In this document: positions 14,135-19,284 of the stretch, piece after piece
How the letters are laid out: each line of letters starts with the position of its first letter
Position numbering within the stretch: the first letter of the stretch is position 1
Virus record (IMG/VR): IMGVR_UViG_3300025853_000830
Coordinates: 1-20,826 of that record
Origin: a virus
Strand: one strand, 5' to 3'
Length of the DNA stretch: 20,826 bases
Translations under genes and position numbers: made by a program
The notes under the pieces: model-generated
The model's database searches: none
Told to the model about the DNA's origin: nothing
What the model saw: only the letters and a program-made list of their open reading frames with translations

Positions 14135-14597
14135 TCTCTACTGTGTAATAAACTTTATTCTTCTCGTCTCTTCGGGCTCGCTTAATCTGTTTACGGTTGC
14201 GCCCCGCAGACTTGTACGAGATGTGTACCCAGTTAGGCTCCTCATCATCCCCGAACTCCCAGATCATCTGGTCCCACACCAGGTTGTCTTTTACGAAGTT
14301 GAAGATATCTGCATTCGTGATACGTCCAAACACATCTGCGTCCAGGTCTAGCGCTTCCCCCACCATGTGCTGCGAGTACTTGCTCCCCCCAATGGCCTTG
14401 TTGAGTTGCTTGCCTCTATATCCAGAGCTCACGGCAATGGGTACACCGAAGTGATCGCGGATAGGTTGGAATACATTCTCTGCTACAGCCTTGAGGTTTT
14501 CGATCTCCCAGTCTTCGGGTGTGTTATCGATCCCAAGGCGGCTGGCCGTGTTTGACTTCACGACTTCTTTCAGTGATAGGTTTTTGCTTAACTGCAT
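14127..14597 (-). CDS. M15-family peptidoglycan peptidase (endolysin), 156 aa
   Basis: The protein is a zinc-dependent DD/LD-peptidase-like enzyme that would cut peptide bonds of host peptidoglycan for release or entry. The core motifs are SSGYRG (57-62), SKYSQHMVGEALDLD (72-86) with zinc ligands His77 and Asp84, and WVHISY (123-128) with His125. These are the HxxxxxxD and H ligands of the M15_3 type (counted from Met14597). That start gives the usual MQLSKNLSLKEVVKSNTA opening; an in-frame ATG nine codons upstream (14624) is also open. No signal peptide or membrane segment is present, so a holin or equivalent would be needed. A membrane protein is encoded divergently at 14774. Confidence 0.9.
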   Translation of the reverse strand: MQLSKNLSLKEVVKSNTASRLGIDNTPEDWEIENLKAVAENVFQPIRDHFGVPIAVSSGYRGKQLNKAIGGSKYSQHMVGEALDLDADVFGRITNADIFNFVKDNLVWDQMIWEFGDDEEPNWVHISYKSAGRNRKQIKRARRDEKNKVYYTVENA

Positions 14598-14656
14598 TTC
14601 GATTGGCAATCCAGGAAGGATCAATTCTCTTAATCCTAGGGTTGTGGTAATATTTT

Positions 14657-14673
14657 TTCAATCTATGATTGAA
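14657..14673. repeat. Inverted repeat TTCAATC-TAT-GATTGAA in the divergent region
   Basis: A perfect inverted repeat with 7-bp arms and a 3-base centre lies between the lysin gene and the rightward promoter. Its half-site GATTGAA recurs at 14700-14706, directly after the -33 TTTG, and TTCAATC recurs at 14782-14788. The spacing around a promoter suggests an operator, with the downstream copy as a second half-site. Confidence 0.4.
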
Positions 14674-14695
14674 TAAGCGAAGTTAGACAAAAAAA

Positions 14696-14727
14696 TTTGG
14701 ATTGAATAATATTTCGCCCTACATTGA
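14696..14727 (+). promoter_or_regulatory. Bacteroidetes-type promoter for the small membrane protein
   Basis: TTTG (14696-14699) and TACATTGA (14720-14727) are separated by 20 bases, the spacing of Bacteroidetes promoters. The -7 box matches TAnnTTTG at its first six positions only. The surrounding bases align without gaps to the perfect promoter at 19582-19613, sharing ATTTGGATT at the -33 box and GCCCTA leading into the -7 box. Confidence 0.6.
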
Positions 14728-14773
14728 GATCAGCAAACCGAATTTACGAAACAATTTAAAACAGTTATTTGCT

Positions 14774-14980
14774 ATGAATAATTCAATCTTCTTCCCCGCT
14801 ACACTGGTAGCAATCTTCTTTGTTGTGTCTGTAATCTCTATTCTGGACCCAGCTCCTCAACCAACCCGCTACGAACTGAGCCCCGCTCAGAAGTACGATC
14901 GTGCAATTGACGTAGGATCCTTGATTCACGCTCAAGACAAGTTGCGATTAGCTCAGCGTCGAATCGCTGAAGCACAATAA
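14774..14980 (+). CDS. Small single-pass membrane protein, 68 aa
   Basis: The start is ATG 14774; an upstream TTG frame from 14702 would run through the promoter and is rejected. Residues 5-24 (IFFPATLVAIFFVVSVISIL) form one membrane helix close to the N-terminus. A Pro-rich linker (DPAPQPTRYE) and a soluble helix (AQDKLRLAQRRIAEAQ) follow. The topology is one short N-terminal anchor with a cytoplasmic or periplasmic tail. It has its own promoter and is followed at once by a terminator, so it is a single-gene unit. Being next to the lysin gene, it could be a holin or spanin-like component, but the single weakly charged anchor could equally serve host modification. Confidence 0.7.
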   Translation: MNNSIFFPATLVAIFFVVSVISILDPAPQPTRYELSPAQKYDRAIDVGSLIHAQDKLRLAQRRIAEAQ

Positions 14981-15006
14981 GAAAAGGGGCCTTGCGCCCC
15001 TTTTTC
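14980..15006. terminator. Bidirectional intrinsic terminator
   Basis: GAAAAGGGGC pairs with GCCCCTTTTTC around a CTTGC loop. The stem is followed by a T run on the plus strand, and by TTTTCTTATT on the minus strand. It sits between the convergent genes 14774-14980 and 15007-16089, overlapping the last base of the first and ending one base before the second, and would stop both transcripts. Confidence 0.88.
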
Positions 15007-16089
15007 TTATCTCCTGTATGCCGTCTTTCTTTTCTTTTTCCTAAAAGGAAATCCCCCACCTCTGTTTTGGTTTTCTAGCTCAAGGAGATCCACAAGTCTT
15101 GCTATGTTTGCTCGCTTCTGAGCAAACGGTCCAGTAGCTCTGTCTGCTCCACCGCTTCCAGTATAGTCACTAGGCATTACGAGCAAATCTCCCATGGGGA
15201 TACCTGCGGTTCTGTCTCTGCGAACTACTGGATCCTCTTTTGGTGTAATCACCACCTCTGGCAGCTCAGCTCTAAACGAACCTGAAGTACCTGATGATCT
15301 ACTAGAACCTGATGATCTACTAGAACCTGATGATCTACTAGAACCTGAAGTACTTGAGGAACCTGAGAAGCCTGACGTTTGCTCAGGATCTCTTCTTACG
15401 ACTACTGGCTCTCTTGGAGGTACTGGGTCAACAGGTTCTTCTCTGCGTGGCTCAGGCTCAAAGGTTTCCTCAGGGGTAGAGTAACCTCTTTTCTTCCCAG
15501 AGGCAAAAGGAAAACCGAGGTTATCGGTCGGGTCAGCCAACTGCTGAGTGTTTCTGGATGAAGATCCGAATCCAGTTTTTGCAAATTTAGCGCCCTTGCC
15601 TCTATTGATTTTCCTGTCTCTCCCTTCACCGCTGTAAATAATTTCACCATCTTTTCCGTAAAGGTCGTACCTTCTATTAAGATTGTCAGCAGTGACTTCT
15701 CCCTCTGGGTTTCTGAGGTCGTCTCTTTTGAAATTTTGATTAAAGGTTAAAGGAGCGTTGTTTTCGATAGATTTTTCGATAAAATTGTTGAAGGCGTTTC
15801 CGCTTACGCGCCCAGACAGGTAGAGATCTTCTGCAAACTTAGCTTCATCTGGAGTCATATTGGCGAATACAATCTCTTTCATTTCGTCGGTAAGCTCTCC
15901 AGTCTCTGCGAACTGCTCAGCCAATGCCCTGGCTTCAGCTCTGGTTAGCGGTCCGCCGTCATCATACTGCTTAGGCATTAATCCACCGCCAGGGTACTCC
16001 ATCATACCGCCACCCATATATTCTTTGAGCATAGCACCCATTTCGTACATGGGTTTGATCGCTGCTCCTTTTCGATACTTGTGCTTCAT
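15007..16089 (-). CDS. Putative virion protein with N-terminal KYxxGG-type repeats and Ser/Gly/Arg region, 360 aa
   Basis: The N-terminus is a row of Lys/Tyr/Met/Gly repeats (KYRKGA, PMYEMGAML, EYMGGGMMEYPGGG, KQYDDGG, residues 1-47), the motif shared by several proteins of this window. A helical, acidic segment follows (LTRAEARALAEQFAETGELT). A Pro/Arg/Glu-rich stretch then leads to a Ser/Gly/Arg tract encoded by an 18-bp tandem repeat (about residues 249-268). The end is basic (FPFRKKKRKTAYRR). Most of it is probably disordered. It lies third in the leftward block with the HELYH protein and the Ala/Gly-rich protein. A virion role is likely from context; the specific job is unknown. A TATATTTG box ends four bases before the ATG. 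Confidence 0.72.
   Translation of the reverse strand: MKHKYRKGAAIKPMYEMGAMLKEYMGGGMMEYPGGGLMPKQYDDGGPLTRAEARALAEQFAETGELTDEMKEIVFANMTPDEAKFAEDLYLSGRVSGNAFNNFIEKSIENNAPLTFNQNFKRDDLRNPEGEVTADNLNRRYDLYGKDGEIIYSGEGRDRKINRGKGAKFAKTGFGSSSRNTQQLADPTDNLGFPFASGKKRGYSTPEETFEPEPRREEPVDPVPPREPVVVRRDPEQTSGFSGSSSTSGSSRSSGSSRSSGSSRSSGTSGSFRAELPEVVITPKEDPVVRRDRTAGIPMGDLLVMPSDYTGSGGADRATGPFAQKRANIARLVDLLELENQNRGGGFPFRKKKRKTAYRR
15291..15344. repeat. Three perfect 18-bp tandem repeats encoding (Ser/Gly/Arg) hexapeptides
   Basis: The unit CTGATGATCTACTAGAAC is present three times head to tail. CTGAAGTAC flanks both ends (15282-15290 and 15345-15353) as partial copies. The length is a multiple of three, so copy-number changes would only lengthen or shorten the SSGSSR tract of the encoded protein. 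Confidence 0.92.
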
Positions 16090-16093
16090 AAGG

Positions 16094-16101
16094 CAAATAT
16101 A
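16094..16101 (-). promoter_or_regulatory. -7 box TATATTTG immediately before the 15007-16089 gene
   Basis: TATATTTG followed by C on the minus strand ends four bases before ATG 16089. No -33 TTTG lies 19-20 bases upstream. If used, transcription would start at or beside the start codon. Confidence 0.42.
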
Positions 16102-16106
16102 GCTAT

Positions 16107-17048
16107 TTATAATTTTCCTCTCAGGTACGTATTGTACTTCTCTCTAGACTCAGGTATCAAGTCTTCTCTAAGTTCTCCTCCTGTAAATACACCAAAGGCA
16201 TAAAGCAATTCCTTTGCTGTGTCGTTACCCATTTCGTATGCCTTGAGTATATCATCATACTCTAAAGAGAATTGGTCCTTTGGTATCTCACCCTTCTCTT
16301 GCAGGAGGTTAGTAAGATCTCTTGTCCTGGCGCTTAACTCTGTGGGGTTTCTAAAATAGAAAATGCTGTTTGCCCTTTCGTTCGGATCACTGTCCACCAC
16401 AAATTTGTAATTGCGTATGTCTCTTCCAGTCTTGCTCTGTGAGCGTAAATCTCCTACTGGCGATAAAAACTCCCCAGAGTACATATCACTATCTTCTTCA
16501 AGGTTTCCCATTCTCTCTCTACCGAAGTACCTAGAGTCTAAGTTGTCCATGTAAAACCTACCAATGTTAGTAGGCTCTGCTACAGTGTGATACAATTCGT
16601 GAACAACAGGGCCTCTAATGTCATCTGTTTTGCTGGGATCAACGAACGTTCCAAACACTGGCTTACTGTAATTTAAATACCTGCCCACTTCATTTAACGG
16701 GCGGGACTCTCCGTAAGTCCGAGGTCCCAAACTTTCAAATTTTAGTTCATCTCCCGCCGCTCTTATCTTCTCATGCATAGCGCTTTCCTCGTCTCCAATC
16801 TCACTTCTCATCATTGGAGCGCCGCCAATCTGCCTTTTGTATTCGTCTGACTTCATCCATCTTTGAAGAAAGTCTACAGCCCCCTTTACTTTTTGCTGCT
16901 TGTTGTCATTTATCTTTTTGCTGTATTGATTCAAAGCAGCAACAAGATCTGAGGAGCCAGCGCCATCTCTGTTTATGGCGTCTTGGAATTCACTCAGTGG
17001 GCTGCCCCCGTTTTCAAACTGTGCGTATTTACGTTTCTTGATCTGCAC
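16107..17048 (-). CDS. Putative zinc metalloprotease (HELYH) with N-terminal KYxxFxxGG motif, 313 aa
   Basis: GTG 17048 is the only sensible start and gives the N-terminal KKRKYAQFENGG, a variant of the recurring KYxxGG motif. A helical region (20-75) precedes the catalytic segment GPVVHELYHTVAEPT (147-160). His150, Glu151 and His154 form an HExxH zinc site, and NPTELSAR (234-241) provides a likely third ligand at Glu237. HExxH proteins with an (N/E)PTExxAR partner occur, from memory, among virion-associated unknowns of Bacteroidetes phages. The enzyme could mature virion proteins or act on a host substrate at entry. The zincin call rests on motif and hydrophobic context only. It is flanked by two other candidate virion genes at 12 and 18 bases. 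Confidence 0.72.
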   Translation of the reverse strand: MQIKKRKYAQFENGGSPLSEFQDAINRDGAGSSDLVAALNQYSKKINDNKQQKVKGAVDFLQRWMKSDEYKRQIGGAPMMRSEIGDEESAMHEKIRAAGDELKFESLGPRTYGESRPLNEVGRYLNYSKPVFGTFVDPSKTDDIRGPVVHELYHTVAEPTNIGRFYMDNLDSRYFGRERMGNLEEDSDMYSGEFLSPVGDLRSQSKTGRDIRNYKFVVDSDPNERANSIFYFRNPTELSARTRDLTNLLQEKGEIPKDQFSLEYDDILKAYEMGNDTAKELLYAFGVFTGGELREDLIPESREKYNTYLRGKL

Positions 17049-17059
17049 GGCGTATACCT

Positions 17060-17749
17060 TTAGTTATTAATGCTGTATGGGGAGTAGAAGGACTGGTTGA
17101 AGTAGTTCTGAGTATTGGCAGCACCCTGTTGCAGGGTAGGTCCAGCAGGATTAGGTAACTGTGAATTACCAAACCCCATATTCATACCATACTGTTGGTA
17201 GGTCTGAGGTGTGAACTGGATCTGAGAATAGTCTGTTGGGTCCACTTGAGGGGGTTCGATTGTTTGTGGCTGCAAGGACTGAGCAACCATGCGTCCAGCA
17301 TCAACAACTGGCTTCACTGTATCAATAACCTTCTTAGCTTTCTTGCCAGCGCTCAACAGCTTTGCCCCAAGCTTAGCGCCTTCAACTGCGCCTGTACCAC
17401 CAGCAGCAGCCCCACCCGCTCCAATAGCGCCAGTAGCCAAACCCGCTGTTAATGCAGTGGCCGCAACAGCCCCAGCAGCTATAGCTATACGCTTGTTCCT
17501 GCCTTTTTTAAGATCCTTGAAGTAGTCAGCAGCATCCTGCTCCTGTTCGGTGAACGCCTCAAACCCATAGTCCTCAGCGTCACCACCTTTCCTTCTGGCT
17601 TTGCGTTCAGCCCGACGGTTTCTTCTACGCTGTTTGTTTAGTTCTCTCTTGGTTTCTCTGAAGTCAGCACCGTCGAGGTCGCCACCCGCCAGCTCCATAG
17701 CCGCCTGACGGTCTTCTTCGTTACCAGCTCTATATTTAAACCTACTCAT
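17060..17749 (-). CDS. Putative virion or ejection protein with Ala/Gly hydrophobic segment, 229 aa
   Basis: Residues 1-65 are charged and partly very basic (ETKRELNKQRRRNRRAERKA). A segment of about 35 residues rich in Ala and Gly follows (IAIAAGAVAATALTAGLATG then AIGAGGAAAGG, about 87-120); it could insert in a membrane or form a small-residue helix bundle. Next is a helix with Lys, then a C-terminal third rich in Gln, Pro, Asn and Tyr (GPTLQQGAANTQNYFNQSFY). This three-part design resembles internal proteins ejected with DNA, as in podovirus-like phages, but no motif proves it. SRFKYRAG at the N-terminus is a partial match to the recurring KYxxGG motif. It opens the leftward block that ends at the 14980 terminator. 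Confidence 0.7.
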   Translation of the reverse strand: MSRFKYRAGNEEDRQAAMELAGGDLDGADFRETKRELNKQRRRNRRAERKARRKGGDAEDYGFEAFTEQEQDAADYFKDLKKGRNKRIAIAAGAVAATALTAGLATGAIGAGGAAAGGTGAVEGAKLGAKLLSAGKKAKKVIDTVKPVVDAGRMVAQSLQPQTIEPPQVDPTDYSQIQFTPQTYQQYGMNMGFGNSQLPNPAGPTLQQGAANTQNYFNQSFYSPYSINN

Positions 17750-17771
17750 CTCTACTAGATCCTTTTACAAG

Positions 17772-17779
17772 CAAATATA
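17772..17779 (-). promoter_or_regulatory. -7 box TATATTTG for the 17749-15007 block
   Basis: TATATTTG followed by C on the minus strand lies 22 bases before ATG 17749. About 20 bases upstream there is only TGTGA, a poor -33 match. It would drive the leftward block and is back to back with the rightward promoter at 17789-17818. Confidence 0.5.
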
Positions 17780-17788
17780 CAAACACAG

Positions 17789-17818
17789 TTTTTGCGCCTT
17801 CACAGCTTCATATGTTTG
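17789..17818 (+). promoter_or_regulatory. Possible promoter for the hairpin-rich rightward transcript
   Basis: TATGTTTG (17811-17818) is an exact TAnnTTTG box. TTTTTG at 17789-17794 is the only -33 candidate, and at 16-18 bases it is closer than the usual 19-20. A start near 17825 would put the whole region 17825-18521 into the leader of the Lys-rich gene. Confidence 0.4.
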
Positions 17819-17823
17819 ATTGA

Positions 17824-17880
17824 CGCTTCGTAGTGTCGTTTTGTGCGTACATACGCACTCTCCCTAGATCGCTTCGTAGT
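17824..17880. repeat. 11-bp direct repeat CGCTTCGTAGT and hairpin
   Basis: CGCTTCGTAGT occurs at 17824-17834 and again at 17870-17880. Between the copies lies a perfect hairpin, GTGCGTA-CA-TACGCAC (17843-17858). The arrangement repeat-hairpin-repeat begins right where the rightward transcript would start. Confidence 0.7.
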
Positions 17881-17910
17881 AAAAACAGCTTCGAAGTTTC
17901 ATCGCTAACA

Positions 17911-18036
17911 ATGCTTGGCGAAGTTACAGCTTTTTTTTTGGAAAGTCAAGTATTCAAAACCGCTTTAAGTAGCACCCCCAAAGCATTGATCAACAGCATC
18001 TTAAAACGTTTAGGTGAGCAAACCGTGGAAAACTGA
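17911..18036 (+). CDS. Doubtful small ORF, 41 aa
   Basis: ATG 17911 opens 41 codons ending at TGA 18036: MLGEVTAFFLESQVF, then TALSSTPKALINSILKRLGE. The product would be amphipathic and helical. The frame contains a run of nine T bases, and the surrounding region is rich in small repeats and hairpins. It extends upstream with GTG at 17833, but without better coding character. It could be chance in a region that is otherwise non-coding; I list it only because nothing else explains these 126 bases. Confidence 0.22.
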   Translation: MLGEVTAFFLESQVFKTALSSTPKALINSILKRLGEQTVEN

Positions 18037-18200
18037 TATCGACAGCGAACCTTAGAAAATGGTGCGTAATACAGATCGTGGGGATTATATGTATCATGAG
18101 TCAGTTGGGGCTACGCCCCAAAACAGAATCCCTAAACCCCGTGGGTATAATGCACTGGGGGTTTTGCTTAGACTTTCAGCTAATAACCCTCAGCTAAGTA

Positions 18201-18388
18201 GCTGAGTGTTAAACAGTTAAAGCTGATTGGTTGGAGTTGATTGACAGTAAGCGTAGCTTAAACCGCTCAGAATCAGCTTGGGACAATCCCCCTTCTAAAC
18301 CTATGGTTTAGCATATAACCTTCATTTATGAAGGTTCACTGATGCCTTCAACCAAACTCTCCAAACGCGCTGAGTGTTAACAAGTTAA
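18201..18388. repeat. Duplicated GCTGAGTGTTAA element
   Basis: GCTGAGTGTTAA occurs at 18201-18212 and 18369-18380. It is followed by ACAGTTAA in the first copy and CAAGTTAA in the second. In both copies the 5' part takes part in a hairpin, so the repeat may be a duplicated structural module. Confidence 0.7.
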
Positions 18389-18456
18389 CACCATATGTTT
18401 GGCTACCAATCGCAGGAGTATCAACCAAAGTTGATACCGCAGGAATTGGAGAAAGT

Positions 18457-18514
18457 AGATATAGATTAAAGAAAGAATGGAATTCTATGAATTCTTTCTT
18501 TAATCTTAATATCT
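18457..18514. repeat. Long inverted repeat just before the start of the Lys-rich gene
   Basis: A perfect 16-bp stem pairs 18463-18478 with 18491-18506 around a 12-base loop. It is extended by six more pairs (18457-18462 with 18509-18514) across a two-base bulge. It ends seven bases before ATG 18522, so in RNA it would sit against the initiation region. One arm is A/G-rich and the other T/C-rich. Confidence 0.93.
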
Positions 18515-18521
18515 AACAGTT

Positions 18522-19247
18522 ATGGCAAAAACCATTTCCCACTCTGAGCTGCTGAAAGCAGCAAAAAAGGCTGTAAACAGCCTGATGTTCAACCCAACAC
18601 CTTCGAAGAAGGTGGAGGCAATCAAGGCTTTAGCCTTGGTTTGTGAATTTGTCGCCGAAGTCGATGCTCCGAAGGAGGAGCCGAAGCCGAAGGCTTCGAA
18701 GTCAAAGAAGAAGCCGAAGGCTTCTAAGGCGAAGCCGAAGGCTTCGAAGTCGAAGTCGAAGTCCAGCCGTAAGGCTGAGATTGAGGCTGTTCTTACCTCT
18801 GGTAAGAAGCTGAAGAGGTCAGAACGTTCCGTTCTGAACAAGGAGCTTCACGCTCTCCTCCAAGAGGAGAGAGCAGCTGCTCGTTCTTCGAAGAAGAACA
18901 AGAAAACTGTTCGACGACCTAAGAGGTCGTCAGCGGCTGGTCTTGAACAAGACCAAGCAAAGCAGAACACTGCCAACAAAGTTGGCAAAATCAAGAAAAC
19001 CAAAGTCGTCAACGCAGTTGACGGTGGAGCGGCTCAACCTTTCGAGCAGCGAGTGGAGGTGCCCGTGATCGAGCCGAAGGCTCGGAAGAAGCAGCAAATG
19101 AAAGTTACTCTCCTTCCAGGAGAGTCACCTGAGGAAGCAATGGCTCGACTCCGCTCCGCTCGCTTGGAGCAAGAGCGCTTGGAGGCAGAGGCGCTGATTT
19201 CCTCTGGAAATCCGATGTTGGAGCCATCTTTCGCTCCCGCAGTGTAA
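18522..19247 (+). CDS. Lys/Ala/Ser-rich histone H1-like protein encoded in a hairpin-dense sequence, 241 aa
   Basis: Residues 1-48 look folded and helical (ELLKAAKKAVNSLMF, KVEAIKALALVCEFVAE). Residues 52-82 are Lys/Pro/Ala/Ser repeats (KPKASKSKKK, KPKASKAKPKASKSKSKSS), as in histone H1-like tails. Residues 84-120 form a charged helix (AEIEAVLTSGKKLKRSERSV), and the rest is basic with a final helix (ESPEEAMARLRSARLEQERL). It probably binds DNA or RNA; I recognise no named family. The gene is unusual at the DNA level: about 22 short hairpins lie within 726 bases, roughly one every 30, most with arms of 6-8 bp and loops of 2-4 bases. It may have evolved under a constraint unrelated to the protein. 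A long stem directly precedes the ATG. Confidence 0.8.
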   Translation: MAKTISHSELLKAAKKAVNSLMFNPTPSKKVEAIKALALVCEFVAEVDAPKEEPKPKASKSKKKPKASKAKPKASKSKSKSSRKAEIEAVLTSGKKLKRSERSVLNKELHALLQEERAAARSSKKNKKTVRRPKRSSAAGLEQDQAKQNTANKVGKIKKTKVVNAVDGGAAQPFEQRVEVPVIEPKARKKQQMKVTLLPGESPEEAMARLRSARLEQERLEAEALISSGNPMLEPSFAPAV

Positions 19248-19284
19248 AACGAAGTTTTAGTTAAACCCTATAAATCAAAGATTT

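Larger units (their letters stand above)
17819..18521 (+). ncRNA. Candidate large structured RNA or long structured leader
   Basis: About 700 bases hold no convincing gene but are full of perfect hairpins in series. These are 18105-18121 (TTGGGGC-TAC-GCCCCAA), 18134-18164 (AAACCCC/GGGGTTT), 18189-18206 (CTCAGCTA-AG-TAGCTGAG) and 18220-18279 (9-bp stem enclosing TAAGC-GTA-GCTTA). They continue at 18295-18311, 18317-18336 (9-bp arms) and 18361-18402 (CCAAAC/GTTTGG around GTGTTAAC-AA-GTTAACAC). The last are 18418-18437 and 18457-18514. Nested stems (18220-18279, 18361-18402) are typical of folded RNA. It resembles in size the large ornate phage RNAs such as GOLLD and ROOL, but I see no motif that identifies either. 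It could equally be an untranslated leader or a replication or packaging region. No Rho-independent terminator separates it from the gene at 18522. Confidence 0.45.

Noticed and set aside
14702-14773. TTG-started N-terminal extension of the small membrane protein
   Set aside because: The extension would lie across the -7 box and expected transcript start; ATG 14774 puts the membrane helix at the N-terminus.
17833-18036. GTG-started 67-codon frame
   Set aside because: Weak start, overlap with the repeat-hairpin-repeat and low coding character; only the ATG-started 41-codon part is listed, at low confidence.
18105-18121. GC-rich hairpin as a transcription terminator
   Set aside because: The stem is followed by AAAACAG and no T run, and it is one member of a long series of hairpins; termination here is not supported.
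18506-18841. Minus-strand frame with repeated DFDFEAFGF-like residues
   Set aside because: It is the reverse complement of the AAG/GAA-rich Lys/Ala tract; the plus-strand frame is longer and has a protein-like N-terminal domain. The symmetric hairpins make the opposite strand look open.
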